From Cyprinodon diabolis (taxonomy: Eukaryota > Chordata > Actinopteri > Cyprinodontiformes > Cyprinodontidae), in the NCBI GenBank assembly GCA_030533445.1, contig CM060072.1:16871267-16935266 (forward strand): DNA of 64,000 nt, written 5' to 3'. Shown here in pieces: positions 21,495-33,900 of the stretch (its first letter is position 1; each line of letters starts with the position of its first letter). The translations under genes were made by a program, and so were the position numbers. Under the pieces are notes generated by a model. It made no database searches, was not told the origin of the DNA, and worked only from the letters and a program-made list of their open reading frames with translations.

Positions 21495-24400
21495 ACAACT
21501 ATGTTGCAAAAAACTCATATTTAACTCAAGCTCAGCCACCACAGGAAAAAAGTATTTTAGTCTTTTTTCCCCATTGTTTAATAATTGCAGCAAACATTAT
21601 ATACAGTATAATTATTAATATGGCAGTAAACATAATTATGTCTAATATAACATTTTTTTAAAGTGTGTATTTTTATTTTTAAGTGTCATATATGAGAGAG
21701 GAAGATTCCCAGAAATATGATTATCTGTATTTTGTTCTTAGTATCAATGATTTTGTTACACTTGACTGAAATAAAGTCTGTTGATGTTTAACAATGTTTG
21801 TCCCTTTTATGTACTACTGTTAGAATTTTAGAACTGGGTACAAACAACCCCACACAAGAACTAACTATAAACGAACTAGGAAAGCACAGAACTCTGGCAA
21901 TTAGCTGATTTCCCGTGAAATATAGTGGCTTACAGCAAGAGTTAATAAATATATTCACAAAAAATATTCAAAACCTCCTGAATCCAGATAGTGATCCAGA
22001 TCATCATAAAACTGATCATTTGTTGCTAGTCACAACACGCACAATCTGTCCATAACTGTTTTAGATATTTTGGAAAACCAATGCCAATAGAAACACAACT
22101 TCCTTGTTGAGGGTAACAATGGACTTTCTGGCTTTGATAACTAGCCTTTTAAGATACTTTTAGTCTTAGGATTCTTGGTTAAAAAAGGGCATGTGGACTG
22201 GAAGAAGCTGAGTCCAGACAGAAAGCCTGAGGGGTTTCATAAATAGACAAGATATCATAACCTGAGAAGAATTGATGCAAGGTAAGGTGGGTAAATATTA
22301 TTAAGTCAGCATGTAGAATGTTGAAGGATCCTTCCTAAAGCTAAATTAGATTTAAAGCATGCTCTGAAGAAAGAGTGAAGCTGTGTGCACACTCTTCGCG
22401 AATAGATATTTCAAAAACAAAATTTTCCTTAAGTTTTTGTTTTTTTTCTATTTTTGTTTAGAGAGTAGGCTAAGGTGTGTGGACATTGCTTTGCTCTCCT
22501 AGTGTCTAAAGTTTCTTCACAAATAATTCCTGCAGGACTAGCTTTTCATCTCTGTCAAATAACATTAAAAAAAAGAAAATTTTGAATTTTGAGCATGGAC
22601 TGGCTAAAGATAAGAATAAATTGCAGTATTTAGAAGTGAAAAGCCCAATATTAACAAAAACAAAACATCCTTATCAGGGTTCTTGGATGTGAAGATTTAG
22701 GTTGTGTTATACGACACCATCCTGAGAAAACATTAGCATTTTAGATAAACGAGTGAAACCCAGCTTTTATCTCAGTCTGTGGAAGTTAATATTTTAAACA
22801 CGGCTCCTCTGTTCTGAGACGAGCATAATTGAGCGGGTTTTATGTTTCACCCTGAGGGTTGTATAACAGGTTTATGATGTGAAGCTTTCCTTTCAGATGA
22901 CCATCAGGCACCGTGAGTGTTCAAGGTCTTTAATCTAAATTTACTGGACTGTCCGAATATATGAGCAGTTTTATTGATGCATTAGCAAAAAGATGAATAT
23001 CTTTATTGAAACGCAGCCGAGGAATGATGGAGTCGCTCCGAGGAGGGCTGCGCTCAAAGTTTTAAAAACAGATCACTTTTTCGCCTGAGACAGGCTCTGC
23101 ATCATTTTCTTCAAGGTCTTTAAGGAATTCCTTAACATTTTCCCTCACCACAACTATTCTATTTTATAACCATAAAAAACAAAAACAAAAAAACCCCCAC
23201 ACAAAATCAACTTTGTTTCTATAAGCATAAAAAAAGGCTGTTGCATTCAGCTGGAACACATTGTTGGGCAATTATTCCTTTTAGGAATTGAATATTATTA
23301 GTAATTAGAATCTGAAATTCTAATTGATAATTTATCTTTTTAATCAAAATTCAACCACAAAGAATAAATACTTTATATAATTTTGGCTAACGGCTACTAC
23401 ACTTCCATCTCTTTTCCGATAATTTACAAGGATATGTGGATATTTAATATAGTTTTTGATCCAGTTTCATATTAACCACTAGTAAATGTTAAGAATTTTT
23501 ATGTAAAACTGCAATTGGTAATTATTCTTTAACAGACCTCAATACACAATGTCTAAATATCATCAAACTGTTAACACAAATTAAATTATAATTAAATAAG
23601 TTATATTATATGTGCTGAAATTTATCAAATAAGTTCCTGATACAAGCAATTATTTAGTTCACTACAACTGACTAGAACACACTGCTTTGACAGCTAAATA
23701 ATTAATCAAGCTTCATTTTAGTATCTAATTATCATCAATCAAACCAGCAGCAAATATGAAATAAAGACAGAAGGTTAATTTGGAGGGTATGATGGGACAA
23801 GAAGAATGATACCCTTCTTAAACAAAGGCATGCAATGCTGTATAGCTGGAGGTGGGAGAACGGTCCAAAAACAAGCAAAATATTTACAGTTGTAGCGGGG
23901 AGCTAACTACAGCGTGATTGGCCAGAAACACCAAAAATTGGGAGGGAATTTAGAAGAAATGTAAAACAGAGAGTTAGAGAAAGAGGACAAAGATAAAAAG
24001 AAGAAGAAATAATCAAATTTAGCAGACAGTTGGTGCAGTCTAATTCACTGGACAAATACTTTAACAAAAGTGAGCTCACAATTCAGTTCAGATTACACAA
24101 TAAATCAATTTAACACAAAGTCGAAACAAACTTTTTCTGCAGCAAATATCAGCATATAAACTTAATTAGCTACCTGCCCAGGCATAGTTAAAGTAGCAAA
24201 GAAAGTGTTTTAATACTCCAAAGACTACTTTAGGTGACAGGGTGCAGCAATCTCCAGGTTTGTCCTTTGAATAGTTGCAGGTTCGACTGAGAACAAAGGG
24301 GAAATGTCACTGGATGTTGTTCGCCAAACCACTTAGTTAGTTGGTTCAGTTGACTCAGGCTGGGTGAAGGAATCTCACATCTCTAGTTTCCCTAGGATCT

Positions 24401-25029
24401 TCTCTTCTTGCTTAGGAACAAAGGCAACAGGTTATTGATCAGAACTGCTACGATCAGGGGTTCATTAGTAAATCTGCAGATGATCTGTTAAAACAAACTC
24501 CAAGCTTAAACAAGCCTATTCTTCAAACTATGCAACACACCACAGCTCTTAATCTGTATTTCCAAACACATGGGGCTCAGCTGAGGCGGATGCCACTTCT
24601 GTGAAATGGCAGCTCCAAACAAAGGGAGAATGGTTGGCGCAGTCCCTCTTTATACCCTATGGTGTGATGTCAAAACCACAAGGTGAGTCAAAAGCTAAAG
24701 TTACAGTTTATAATGTGGACTTATGGCCCCAGACTGTCTTTAAAGTATGATTCACAAGAGAGCATTCCAATCAGAAAGGACAAATGTGCAGCTATGAATA
24801 CACATGAGTAAAAAGTTAATAGCCACCCTCCTAAAATTGCCAGCATCTGCACTCAGGCATAAGTAAAAACAATTAAAACTCTGACCATGTCTGGATGAGG
24901 AGCTAGATGTTTTCTGCCACCCTAGACATTATGCCTCAATCAGATCAGATGAATATACACAGAAGAGCAACAAATATACACGAATATCCATGGTCATCAG
25001 TCCCTTCTTTCATTTCTTCATCTTTCTAC
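21495..25029. other. Non-coding stretch
   Basis: No gene or repeat family identified. 22790-23110 is of more balanced composition than its surroundings and might be conserved non-coding sequence. 24160-24700 has LTR-like composition but no ends that I could define. Confidence 0.4.
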
Positions 25030-25180
25030 ATCCTTCCCTTATGCATCTATCCTTCCATTATTCTGGTTCATCCATCCATATGTCCCTCCATCTACCTAGC
25101 AATCCAGCTCTTATCAATCAATCTATTCAATAATACCATCCGTCCGTCCTTCCATCCAGCTAACCATTGCTGTTAAGTTA
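25030..25180. repeat. Degenerate CATC/CATT-rich stretch
   Basis: Imperfect clusters of TCCATCCAT, CCATCT and CCGTCCGTCC, apparently a decayed tetranucleotide microsatellite. The overlapping forward frame (24907-25176) is a by-product of it. Confidence 0.6.
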
Positions 25181-25254
25181 CCCGCCGCTCCATTCATTTG
25201 TCATCAATGTATCGTTTTATTATTATTTAAAACCGTCCATTTATTATTTTAATA

Positions 25255-25343
25255 AACGGTTGTATTGAAACTGAAATTTCGATTGCAATGTAAATTGTAG
25301 TTGACAATAAAGAAGTGTAATTGATTGATTGATTGATTGATAT
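25255..25343 (+). mobile_element. 5'-truncated LINE tail, family B
   Basis: Shares TTGTAGTTGACAATAAAG and about 60 bp of preceding sequence with the end of the element at 18764, and closes with (TTGA)n. Only the last ~70 bp of the body was copied, as is usual for LINE insertions. Confidence 0.6.
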
Positions 25344-25383
25344 TATTCAGTCTTATCCGTCCATCCTCCATGACCATCTTAGT

Positions 25384-25440
25384 CATCAGATCTAAATTTT
25401 ATAGAAATGCTGTGGGCTGAGCTACAAAAAAAAAAGGCGA
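25384..25440 (+). pseudogene. Tc1-type transposase remnant
   Basis: A short plus-strand stretch reads SDLNFIEMLWAELQ, matching the conserved [10 protein letters not shown] block that holds the catalytic Glu of Tc1 transposases, with two substitutions. An A-run follows and the frame is lost. No inverted repeats or upstream catalytic Asp blocks are visible, so this is an isolated relic. Confidence 0.6.
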
Positions 25441-27355
25441 GCCCCCAAAGAGGACTATGTACTAGGAAACACTATTGGATTGATGGTCAAAGATCCCTCT
25501 CTGTTTGTCCAGTATTGTGAAATATTTGAGGATATACATATGATATACATTTGAGCAAAAAGAATGATAACTTCTGCCAAACTAAACATTTGAAGGGAAA
25601 TTATGAACTTGCAACATTCAGTTGAACATTGTTATCACCAATTTAAGTAAATTTCAAAGATTTTAGGGGGTTTTTTTTGGGGTCATATTTAGTGCAGAGA
25701 ATCTATGGTTGCATATTTTATTTTGGTTACTCACTTCTAAAAATTTGGCATTAAGTTTAAAGACTTGTTTGCCCGTTTTTCTTTGAAGGTTGTTTTTAAA
25801 GTCCTTAATGAAGTTGGATCAGACAAGAAACTCTCCTGCCAAAGTTTCGCTTATCCTGTCCAACAAGACATTCTGCTCTTACATGATCCCAAATGATAAG
25901 ATATAATTAAAAAACCCAAAACACAGCCAACATGCAGACCCCCCACCAGAACCACACAAGGTCCTAAGCACTTGCAGTAATGGCTTTGTTAACAGCCAGC
26001 TCTTCTGCTACGTAATGACCCATGAAGAAAGCCTCCGGCGAGCCAGAAGTTGAATGTATCTGCTTGCCTTTGGCCTGCTCTAGAAAATGTGCTCAGAGAC
26101 TGACAGAGTGGGACAGGTGGCAGGGCTGGAGCGGACGCAGATGCTGATGGATAAACAGGCTCCCTCCGCTGCTATGGGTCGACAGGCATCTGGTGCGCTC
26201 CAGCTGGGAATCAGAGCCACTGAGAGGGGTCATTGGACATGTTGCAGGTCAAAACTGGAGCAACTGAGCAGAAACTTGGTAGTTGAAAGTTAATCTCCCC
26301 GCTGGGTGCTCTATGTATAAAGGACACTTAATTCCGCAGATGTTGTCAGGAACTCAGTCATGTTAGGATGCAAAATGACACCAAATGACACCAAACCTCA
26401 GGTAGATTCTCCAGTATAAGATCATTTTTGCTAACTCTTCAGCAAAGAATGTCGCTATTTTAGTGCCCTTAAAGTAGATGGAAACTGCTAAATGTTGTCA
26501 TCGCCTATTTTTATATTTTTGGAAATGCTTTCATCCAGCCTGAGGCGATTGGGAAATGAACACTCTAAATACATTTAAAACTGAAGATGTAATCTATAAA
26601 GTAATCTCTAGATTTCAATATTATATAAAAATCAATGTTGTTATGCTATCACATTCAACTGTACAGTGGCACAGACTGCATGACGTGTGTATTATCAAAT
26701 GCAGAGAGGGATCTATTTTACTACAGTTTCAAAGAAAATTAGTATGTTAAATATATTTACATCTCCCTTTTTAATTCAGCGGGAATCAATAGAAAGTTGT
26801 GACTCATGTTCAGTGTTGAAACAGAGGAGGCATGCTCTGCTCTCTGACCAAAGACACGGCCCACCTCTGATACCCTGTCAGTGTCACTAACCTCCAGATT
26901 CCATATCCTCCGTCACAGCTCCATCCTGCTCAAATACGTCGTGCGGAGCACTTATGCAGTCATGTTAATCATCTTTGTAATAGACCTAGGGATAACTAGG
27001 ATCATACAAAATTGTTTGTTCTCTACTTTTAAAAATCTGCATCACTTCATCCAGGCCTGCGATAAGTGGTTTCTTTTGAAGTTGTGAGATGCACTTATGG
27101 AAGTTTGTGCTAGTGGATTTAATGAAACTCCTAAACCTCTCAGCATAAAATAAATATTTTTGATCAAGATGACAAAGCTACCCAGTACCAATAGGTGTAT
27201 CCAATCAAACTGCTAGTTTTTGGGGGAATATATAAAATTTAAGTTCTAATTAGGTATTAATGATTTGTCACAAAACTGGATTTCTCTGCGTTCTTTCTCC
27301 TGTTTGGTGCAATTGCAATTGCAGCTCTATACTGTAGCTGGCTGAACTTCAAACG
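25441..27355. other. Non-coding stretch with one higher-complexity block
   Basis: 25990-26300 is GC-richer, non-repetitive and short-frame only, and may be conserved non-coding sequence. Nothing else was recognised. Confidence 0.4.
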
Positions 27356-27359
27356 GACC

Positions 27360-28560
27360 AGAGCGGAGCAAAAAGTAGCTTGGCCCTTTATTTTAATGGT
27401 CAACTGAGACCATTAACTGAACTCAGTATATTCATAACATACATAGACTGTGATGTGCGGAGGAGTAGCGGTAGATGTGGAACAGTTGTAATTGATTAAC
27501 ATGACTGCACAAGTGTTCTGCACAACATACGTGGGGGTAAAAGTGATTAAGCTTTGTTTTTTGCTTGTGGTATCAGCAAGGTCCATGCAAATGCACAGTA
27601 ACCTTGCACTGCAAGCTGGATTGTTGCGAGATCTGAATTTTCAGTCTCACCACAAATCCATCTTGAAAGACTCCAGCTAATACGTCTGTCTACGAACAAC
27701 TGGCGGTTTGGACTGATGACATGCCAGCTGTGTTTTCGGGGTTGGACAAGTAGGAATGAAGACAGTCTCAAGGGCACTGCCGGGGCATAACAAACATGGC
27801 TACGCTGGAGGACTCCACTCTCAATACCGCAATTGATTCGATGTTAGCTAAAATAGTGACAATTTCTCATTTTAAAAAGGAGCAAAGAAAAGCACTTTGT
27901 GCATTTGGAAAAAGTTTGATGCATCAGCTTACTCAGCTGGTTGTGAAAACACTCAAGAAGCTTCAGACGAATCCTATTGTGATCATCTTTTGTTAGCTGC
28001 TACGATTGGCTAAAAGCATATTATGGAATGCGAGTACTAGCTGGCACAGCACCCAATCAGCTCAGTGTATTGCATTGTGGTAAACGTCCCTCCTTTTCAT
28101 GGATGGACTGAATGGCAGTCATCCCAGATTGATAACATAGAACTGAACTCAGTTCTACATATGTCAATATGGCTACTGCCAGGATAGCCACTCAGAGCAC
28201 CTAGGAAAATGTGTAACCGTGTGGATCCGTCCACGGAATACATGGCAAGAGCATCAAGAGACATTCCATGAGTTAGCTCATAAATATTATTACTATTAAC
28301 ACATTGTGGAAAAACTCCCGGAAAGAAATGACTGTCCCTCCCGAACTGCATAAAGATGCTTTGATAAGCGGCTGTTTTTACTACTTCCTCGTGTAGTGTG
28401 GTGGCTTACAGCTTGTGCTGAAAATGGCCCCCTGGGCCGGCCAGAACAGGGGGAAAGACTATAAATGCGGAACACAACAAACCAAACCGAATTAGGTAGA
28501 ATAGAACCAAACCCTATCTCTATTCCACTTAGCCAAAAATATTTTCCCAACATTCATCTG
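27360..28560 (+). mobile_element. Probable unclassified repeat carrying a RecQ-like fragment
   Basis: This 1.2-kb block is more GC-rich than its flanks, contains a helicase-like relic (27796-27996) and has open minus-strand frames at 28097-28351 and 28296-28553 without known domains. I could not define inverted repeats or target duplications, so the limits are compositional. It may be one decayed transposon or two adjacent ones. Confidence 0.35.
27796..27996 (+). pseudogene. RecQ-family helicase-like fragment with internal deletion
   Basis: The 66-codon frame begins MATLEDSTLNTAIDSMLAKI and contains FKKEQRKALCAF joined directly to GKSLMHQLTQLVVK and then PIVIIF. In RecQ helicases and RecQ-like proteins of fish repeats, the FRxxQ..A motif 0 is followed about 10-14 residues later by the Walker A loop ending PTGxGKS. 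Here that linker and most of Walker A are missing and only GKS remains. The frame stops soon after the strand equivalent to the PLVVVISP segment. The deletion removes the ATP-binding loop, so the product could not be an active helicase. It is a relic or part of a non-autonomous element. Confidence 0.5.
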
Positions 28561-28564
28561 ATAC

Positions 28565-29210
28565 TTAATAAATACTCTGCTGGGGCGGGAGATAGGTAGA
28601 AAGAAATATGTTGGGTGTTTTAATCTGAAAGAAGCTTTCTGATTCAACTGCTGATGGTTTTAAGTAAGAGTTCTGAACTGAATGCTAATGCTCACTGAGC
28701 CTGACTGAACGATCCACATTACTATCTGCGTGAAAAGTTAGGCTAGTAAAGTTTGATTGGCTAGCTGAAAGCTACCTTGTTGCCAATCCTATGGAAAAAG
28801 CCATTTTATGAGTCCTCTAATTCCTCTCTTTTCCTAACTGGCCCAGAAGAACTGTGCCGCCTGATAACAGCTAAAATAACCCATTCTTTCAAGTCTCACT
28901 TAATGCATTTCTTAACATATTTATTTATCTTTTTACTGTAAAACTATGTGAAACTTTGCTGGTTTGAGTGTATTTAATATCTATGTATCAGGATTATTCA
29001 CATTTAACTGCTGCGATTCTACAAAACACCTTCAATACATTTACATTTAAAATTTGAACGAAACGGAGAGACTCTTGAATGGACTTTTAATACCTCTTTT
29101 TACCTTTTTGTTTGCTTTTGTTTACTTGCTTATATTATGTGCTTATTTTCAGTGGTGTTAAGTGTTTGCCTATTTGATACAACAATACGGCATGATTATT
29201 AGCTAATAAA
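28565..29210. other. Non-coding stretch
   Basis: Unique AT-rich sequence. No feature recognised. Confidence 0.45.
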
Positions 29211-29220
29211 GGTACCATTG

Positions 29221-29320
29221 GTCCAGGGTGTACCCTGCCTCTCGCCCATTGACTGCTGGAGATAGGCACCAGCACACCTCGCGACCCCACGCAAGCGTGT
29301 CAGATAATGGATGGATGGAT
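29221..29320 (+). mobile_element. 5'-truncated V-SINE/L2-type tail with target duplication
   Basis: About 100 bp of the family 3' end (GTCCAGGGTGTACCCTGCCT through GGATGGATGG) is flanked by the direct repeat GGTACCATTG at 29211-29220 and 29321-29330. The duplication and truncation together show insertion by target-primed reverse transcription. Confidence 0.85.
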
Positions 29321-29589
29321 GGTACCATTGTATTTTAACCCATGGTATTTTGTGATTATTTTGCACAGTGAATGAATTATCACTCAGGTCAGATCCACCC
29401 TCTTTCGGTTAGCATTTGAACAGACAGACACAATTTCTGTGGTTGGTGATAAAGAGCTGATAATAGTATTCTAAATTACTAAATTGGTGAAGGATTTTAA
29501 ACAGCCAATACAGGAGTTCAACCGTTACATAACAGACTAAAAACAATGGTGAGAAAGTAAATTACAGTTGTAATCATTTCACCAACAAT

Positions 29590-30015
29590 CATTGATTGGG
29601 TTTACCCTGGCTCTCTGATCTTCTGATCTGTAAACCTGGTTCTCCTTTAACTTGTGCTCAGGATATTTTCTTCTTGAAACTTTTGCTCCTCGGCGTCAGT
29701 TGGCATAAGCTCTTCTCATCAGTCGGAGCTCTGGGGGCAGCACCTGCCACAAACAGTGGACAATCTCCATCTTGGAATTGTCTCCTTCCTCTGGAATCGG
29801 ACTAAACTCTGAACCAGTTTAGTGACTATTGCTCTTAGTCATTGCCAGCCTTTAAATCTGAGTCACTGACCTGAACTTTTATTCCTACCAAGGATCCGGT
29901 TTATCTGCCCCAGCTGACGAGCAGCCCCATGTTTGCTATATTAATAAAAACTTGTTTGAAATCATCCAGATCGGTCTGCTTGAATATTTGGACCAAGGTT
30001 TCGAGACTTTGACAG
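29590..30015 (+). mobile_element. LTR family B, partial copy
   Basis: Shares the GGGCAGCACCTGC box and the GGACTAAACTCTGAACCAG/TTTAGTGAC stretch with the copies at 39062, 45270 and 48022, in the same order. AATAAA lies near 29943. The ends are not resolved and it is the most diverged of the four. Confidence 0.5.
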
Positions 30016-30019
30016 TATA

Positions 30020-32335
30020 ATGTCATTACAATCAGAATTTCAGTCTATTTGTGATGAGTGAGCTAGACATAGTGATATTATAATTGGGTTGTTTTACATT
30101 ACACTTTCAGGCTCTCAGTGGATTTATTCCAAATAGAAAAGGAGTATTTATTTCAAATGTCTGTTCAAACTTGATGTTTCACCAACAAGGAGTAAATTTG
30201 TTTCAGCTAAATAAATTAAGGAATCCCAATGTCTTTATTCCCTATTCATGAGATACCAAAACAGTTTTATCTAAGGCCCAGTGGAGCATTTAGCTAAACA
30301 AATTTATTGTGGGGGGAGGGTGATGTCAACACATTGCATTGCCTGAAAACTTTTCTAAACGAATGTTAATTTTTTTCAATCTGTTTGATGTAAGAATGAG
30401 TAAATATATGATCGTTCCGTGAATTGTAATGCAAAATATAAGACGATTGAGATGCAACACAGAGCTGTATTATGGCATCATATTAAGGTCGAAGACACAT
30501 TGCAGAACAGTTTGTTTTCTTCTGGCCTGATTTCTTTTCTGCCACTTTCTAAAGCACAACACCCCTGATATTTAAAACTACAAAAAAACAACAAAAAACT
30601 TTAGATTGACCATGCGAGAGAACAGGCAGGCTGAAGAGAAAGCTGAAAGGAAGGCCTTAAGTTTGCCGTCACGGCCAAGTAGAGCTGGTCATTCACTCCG
30701 TCAGTGAGGCCGAGAGGACGTGTTGACACCCGCTAATGTCGTATCACTTGTCGGCTCAGCGGGGGTGGTGGGGCGCCTGCCAAGTGGAAGCTTGACCTCG
30801 TCTAACAGGGGATCTTGTAGGGTCATTAGCTGAAATAATTGATTATTTATAGTCAGATCAGTGATGCCCTTGATAGCCAGCAGTGGGGCGGACAATTGCT
30901 CAGCTGGCTGGTGGCAGTGGATAAATCAAACTCTGTTTTCTTTCTTTCCTAATCAGGCGATGAAGGGCTGTGCTGAATGGAAAAACAGGGGGAGGTGTTA
31001 ATAATGCAAACAGATGTGGATTAAGATAAGGCTGGATCTGAATTCACTTTTATTCATGTATTGGGAATAAAAGTTAGAGAAGATGCTTATGGTTATATGA
31101 AACACATGATCCTTTAAAGCAAAAAAAAAATGACAAAATTATGCTCTGATTGGTCAGGACTCTCTTTAACTTGGCAGTTGAATGAATTTAGAGTGAATCA
31201 ATAATTAAAAAATCCACTTCCTAAACTGAACTGGTTCGCTCAATTAAAGATCCACAGGATACAAATATAAATATAATATTTTGCTTTTTCAAAATTATAT
31301 CATTGGCATTTAAAAATACAGTACTTGTAAAAAGGGCATTTAAAATTTCTATAAAACAACTTCTCCAAATAAGAACTAATAATCTTTTCCTTCTTGATTA
31401 ATATTCAGTTTTTCGAATTTAATTGAAAACTTCAGCCTGTTTTTGGGCAAACTGGGATTAGGTCAGTGTTCAGACAGATTTCAAAAATAAGATATTTTAC
31501 AAATTTACTTGGAACTGCGACACACACCAGCTATAACCTGTCCAACTGGAAGAGGGAACACAAAGCAGAACTTCCCTTTTGTTTTTCAGCGTTTTTGTAT
31601 CTATACTGCTGAGCTTATAGTCATGAATCTCAGTTTTACTCTCTAGCCTTGCTGATGGGCAAAATCAGGAATTAATAATGTCTAAAAAGTAAACACATCC
31701 TTTCAACTTTTTCCTTTTTGTGCATTATTCTAATCACACTTCGATGTATTTTAAGGATTTGATGTGAAAAAAAGCAGTGTAAAGTCAACCGTTTTCAAAG
31801 AGCTGGCCAATTAAATGATCCTGGTCATGTTGTCGGCACTTGTAACCAGCCCCCCTGAGTAGAAAACTTTATATAGCTATTTTTGTCCAATTATGGCTGT
31901 TTTGCAGATTGGATTGTGAGCCTCTGTTAAAATCTTTTCACAAACTGTTATTTGGATCTAGTTGTAGCCTTTGACTGAATGTTTTAGGTTGTTTTTCATC
32001 TATGAGGTAAACCTGCTCTCGTGTTCCAAGTCTTTCGTGGCATTTAACAAGTTTTCATCCAGGATTGCACTGCACATAGCTTCATCCATCTTCATATCCA
32101 ATTTGAACATCTTCCCTGTCACTGAAGAAACATACAGTGTCCCACATCATGAAGGTGTCAACACCATGTTTTGCTTTACGAACTGCGTTTTCAGTTTTGA
32201 TATGAATTACTTTTTCTAAACAAAACCATGATTTCAATCTGTCAAAGAAATCTTCTTCCACACCTTGGATCTACCTTATGTTGTTTGTACGTAGAAAACT
32301 GCTGGAGATAATTCCCTTGTTTGTTTTTTTTCTTG
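30020..32335. other. Non-coding stretch with one candidate conserved block
   Basis: 30640-30990 is notable: non-repetitive, GC-richer, with TAATTGATTATTTATAG-type homeodomain-like sites near 30836-30852. No coding potential fits it well. Otherwise nothing was recognised. Confidence 0.4.
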
Positions 32336-32463
32336 ACCCTGTTATGGACAGACAACCCGTCCAGGGTGTACCCTGCCTCTCGCCAGTAGACAGCTGGAGA
32401 TAGCCACCAACACCCCTCGTGACCCTGCTTGGGATAAGCTAGACAGAAAATGGATGGATGGAT
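32336..32463 (+). mobile_element. 5'-truncated V-SINE/L2-type tail with target duplication
   Basis: The family 3' end, ending ATGGATGGATGGAT, is bordered by G(T)8CTTG on the left (ending 32335) and G(T)6CTTG on the right (from 32464). This is a target duplication whose T-run has since changed length. Confidence 0.8.
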
Positions 32464-32474
32464 GTTTTTTCTTG

Positions 32475-33343
32475 CTTATTTTTTTCTTCAATGTTTTCCT
32501 TCTTGACAGAGATTTGGGGTTCTTGCCTATCTGAGGTCATCTGAGCCGTAGTTTGAATTATACCATTAGAACAGCCTCTAATTCTCCCTTCTATCAAGGT
32601 TCTCACATACACCCTTATAGTGACCTCTAGGAGCAGTCTGGACAATCACAGCTGGTGAAGACAGCCATTGGGTGAGGTAAGATTTGATGCAGAAAGACAG
32701 AGCAAGCCCTATGATGAGAGGTGAGAGACATTGCAGGTAAGGACCCTGGGAAAAGGAGGACATGGTTTATGTTGGGGTATTTTATTTTAGACATGGTGAA
32801 TAAAACATCAGCTGGGGTCCACCGAGGGGCTGGCTGGGAGCTGATCCGGGTCGTGGCCAAATTCAATGTCAAGTAATGTCGGTAAAACAAAGTCAATAAC
32901 ACAAAGTTCAGCACTGACTGATGTGCCAGTATTCAATTGTGCTGACCAGCCAATGTTAGAGTCAATTTGATCTATCAATGTGTCCATATATCTGTCTGAG
33001 GTGGCAAATAAGCATTTTCATGACAACTTCAGAAATCAATTATTCAATCAATTAATTGTTCAGAAAAGTTTGGGAAAAAATCTTACAATTACATGTTGGC
33101 CAATAAAGCATTATGGTAACAATATTTACTAACTAAATATGGATGCAAAAAAAAAAAAAAATAAGTATACCTCAAGATTTCAACAAATTTAAAGGTTTCT
33201 GTTAAAACTCCAGAAACCTTTGCAGAGTTACAACATATTAGAGCAATATAATTGATCATCTAAGATTGTCCAAGTAGCCCTACTAGTAAGCAACTTTTTT
33301 AGTGTAAAATGGATTTACCAACTTTATCTTTAAAAACTCTATT
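32475..33343. other. Non-coding stretch
   Basis: No feature recognised. The minus-strand frames of 60-95 codons at 32439-32914 overlap each other and lack domains. Confidence 0.45.
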
Positions 33344-33640
33344 TGTAACAAACGGGTTCGTGAGTCCCAAAATTTTGCCAGGCATAACCAACAGAGAGGA
33401 GATCAAACAGTTTATTAGAAATCAAACTGCAGCAGGTGAGAAGGAAAACTCGAGCAGCAGACAGAAACCAGTACAGGCAGGTATTACGTTAGTGGCAGTT
33501 TCCTCCTTTTCCAATCGGTGGATAACCCCCGTTTTCCTGTCAGTCTCTACTCACCTCAGCTGTGTGCAACGCCAGGTGATCAAGGCTGGTCTGAGAGGTG
33601 CAGAGAGGAGAGATACGGAATTAAACTTTTATTATTATTA
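33344..33640 (-). mobile_element. LTR-like fragment, reverse orientation, family D
   Basis: On the minus strand an AATAAA signal at about 33417-33412 is followed by roughly 65 bp ending CGTTTGTTACA at 33344, the shape of an R-U5 end. The upstream part is purine/pyrimidine mixed and runs into an ATT-rich stretch at 33630-33640. Neither a TG start nor a 5-bp target duplication was found, so truncation is likely. Confidence 0.4.
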
Positions 33641-33718
33641 AGTAATGTAGACATAAGAATGTAAGAGAGCATCATTTTACATTCAAAACCATTAAAAACA
33701 GTCTAATTCAAAGCAATT

Positions 33719-33732
33719 TATATATATATATG

Positions 33733-33764
<32 letters not shown>

Positions 33765-33805
33765 TATATATAAATACGTATATACGTATATACATACATA
33801 CGTAT

Positions 33806-33897
<92 letters not shown>
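33719..33897. repeat. (TA)n with interspersed TG/CG variants
   Basis: About 180 bp of TA repeat, with TATG and TACGTA interruptions in the first 90 bp and pure TA afterwards. Confidence 0.93.

Positions 33898-33899
<2 letters not shown>

Positions 33900-33900
<1 letters not shown>

Noticed and set aside
24160..24700. Possible reverse-oriented LTR or retroviral end
   Set aside because: Composition is suggestive, but I found no terminal TG..CA, poly(A) signal in the right place, primer site or target duplication.
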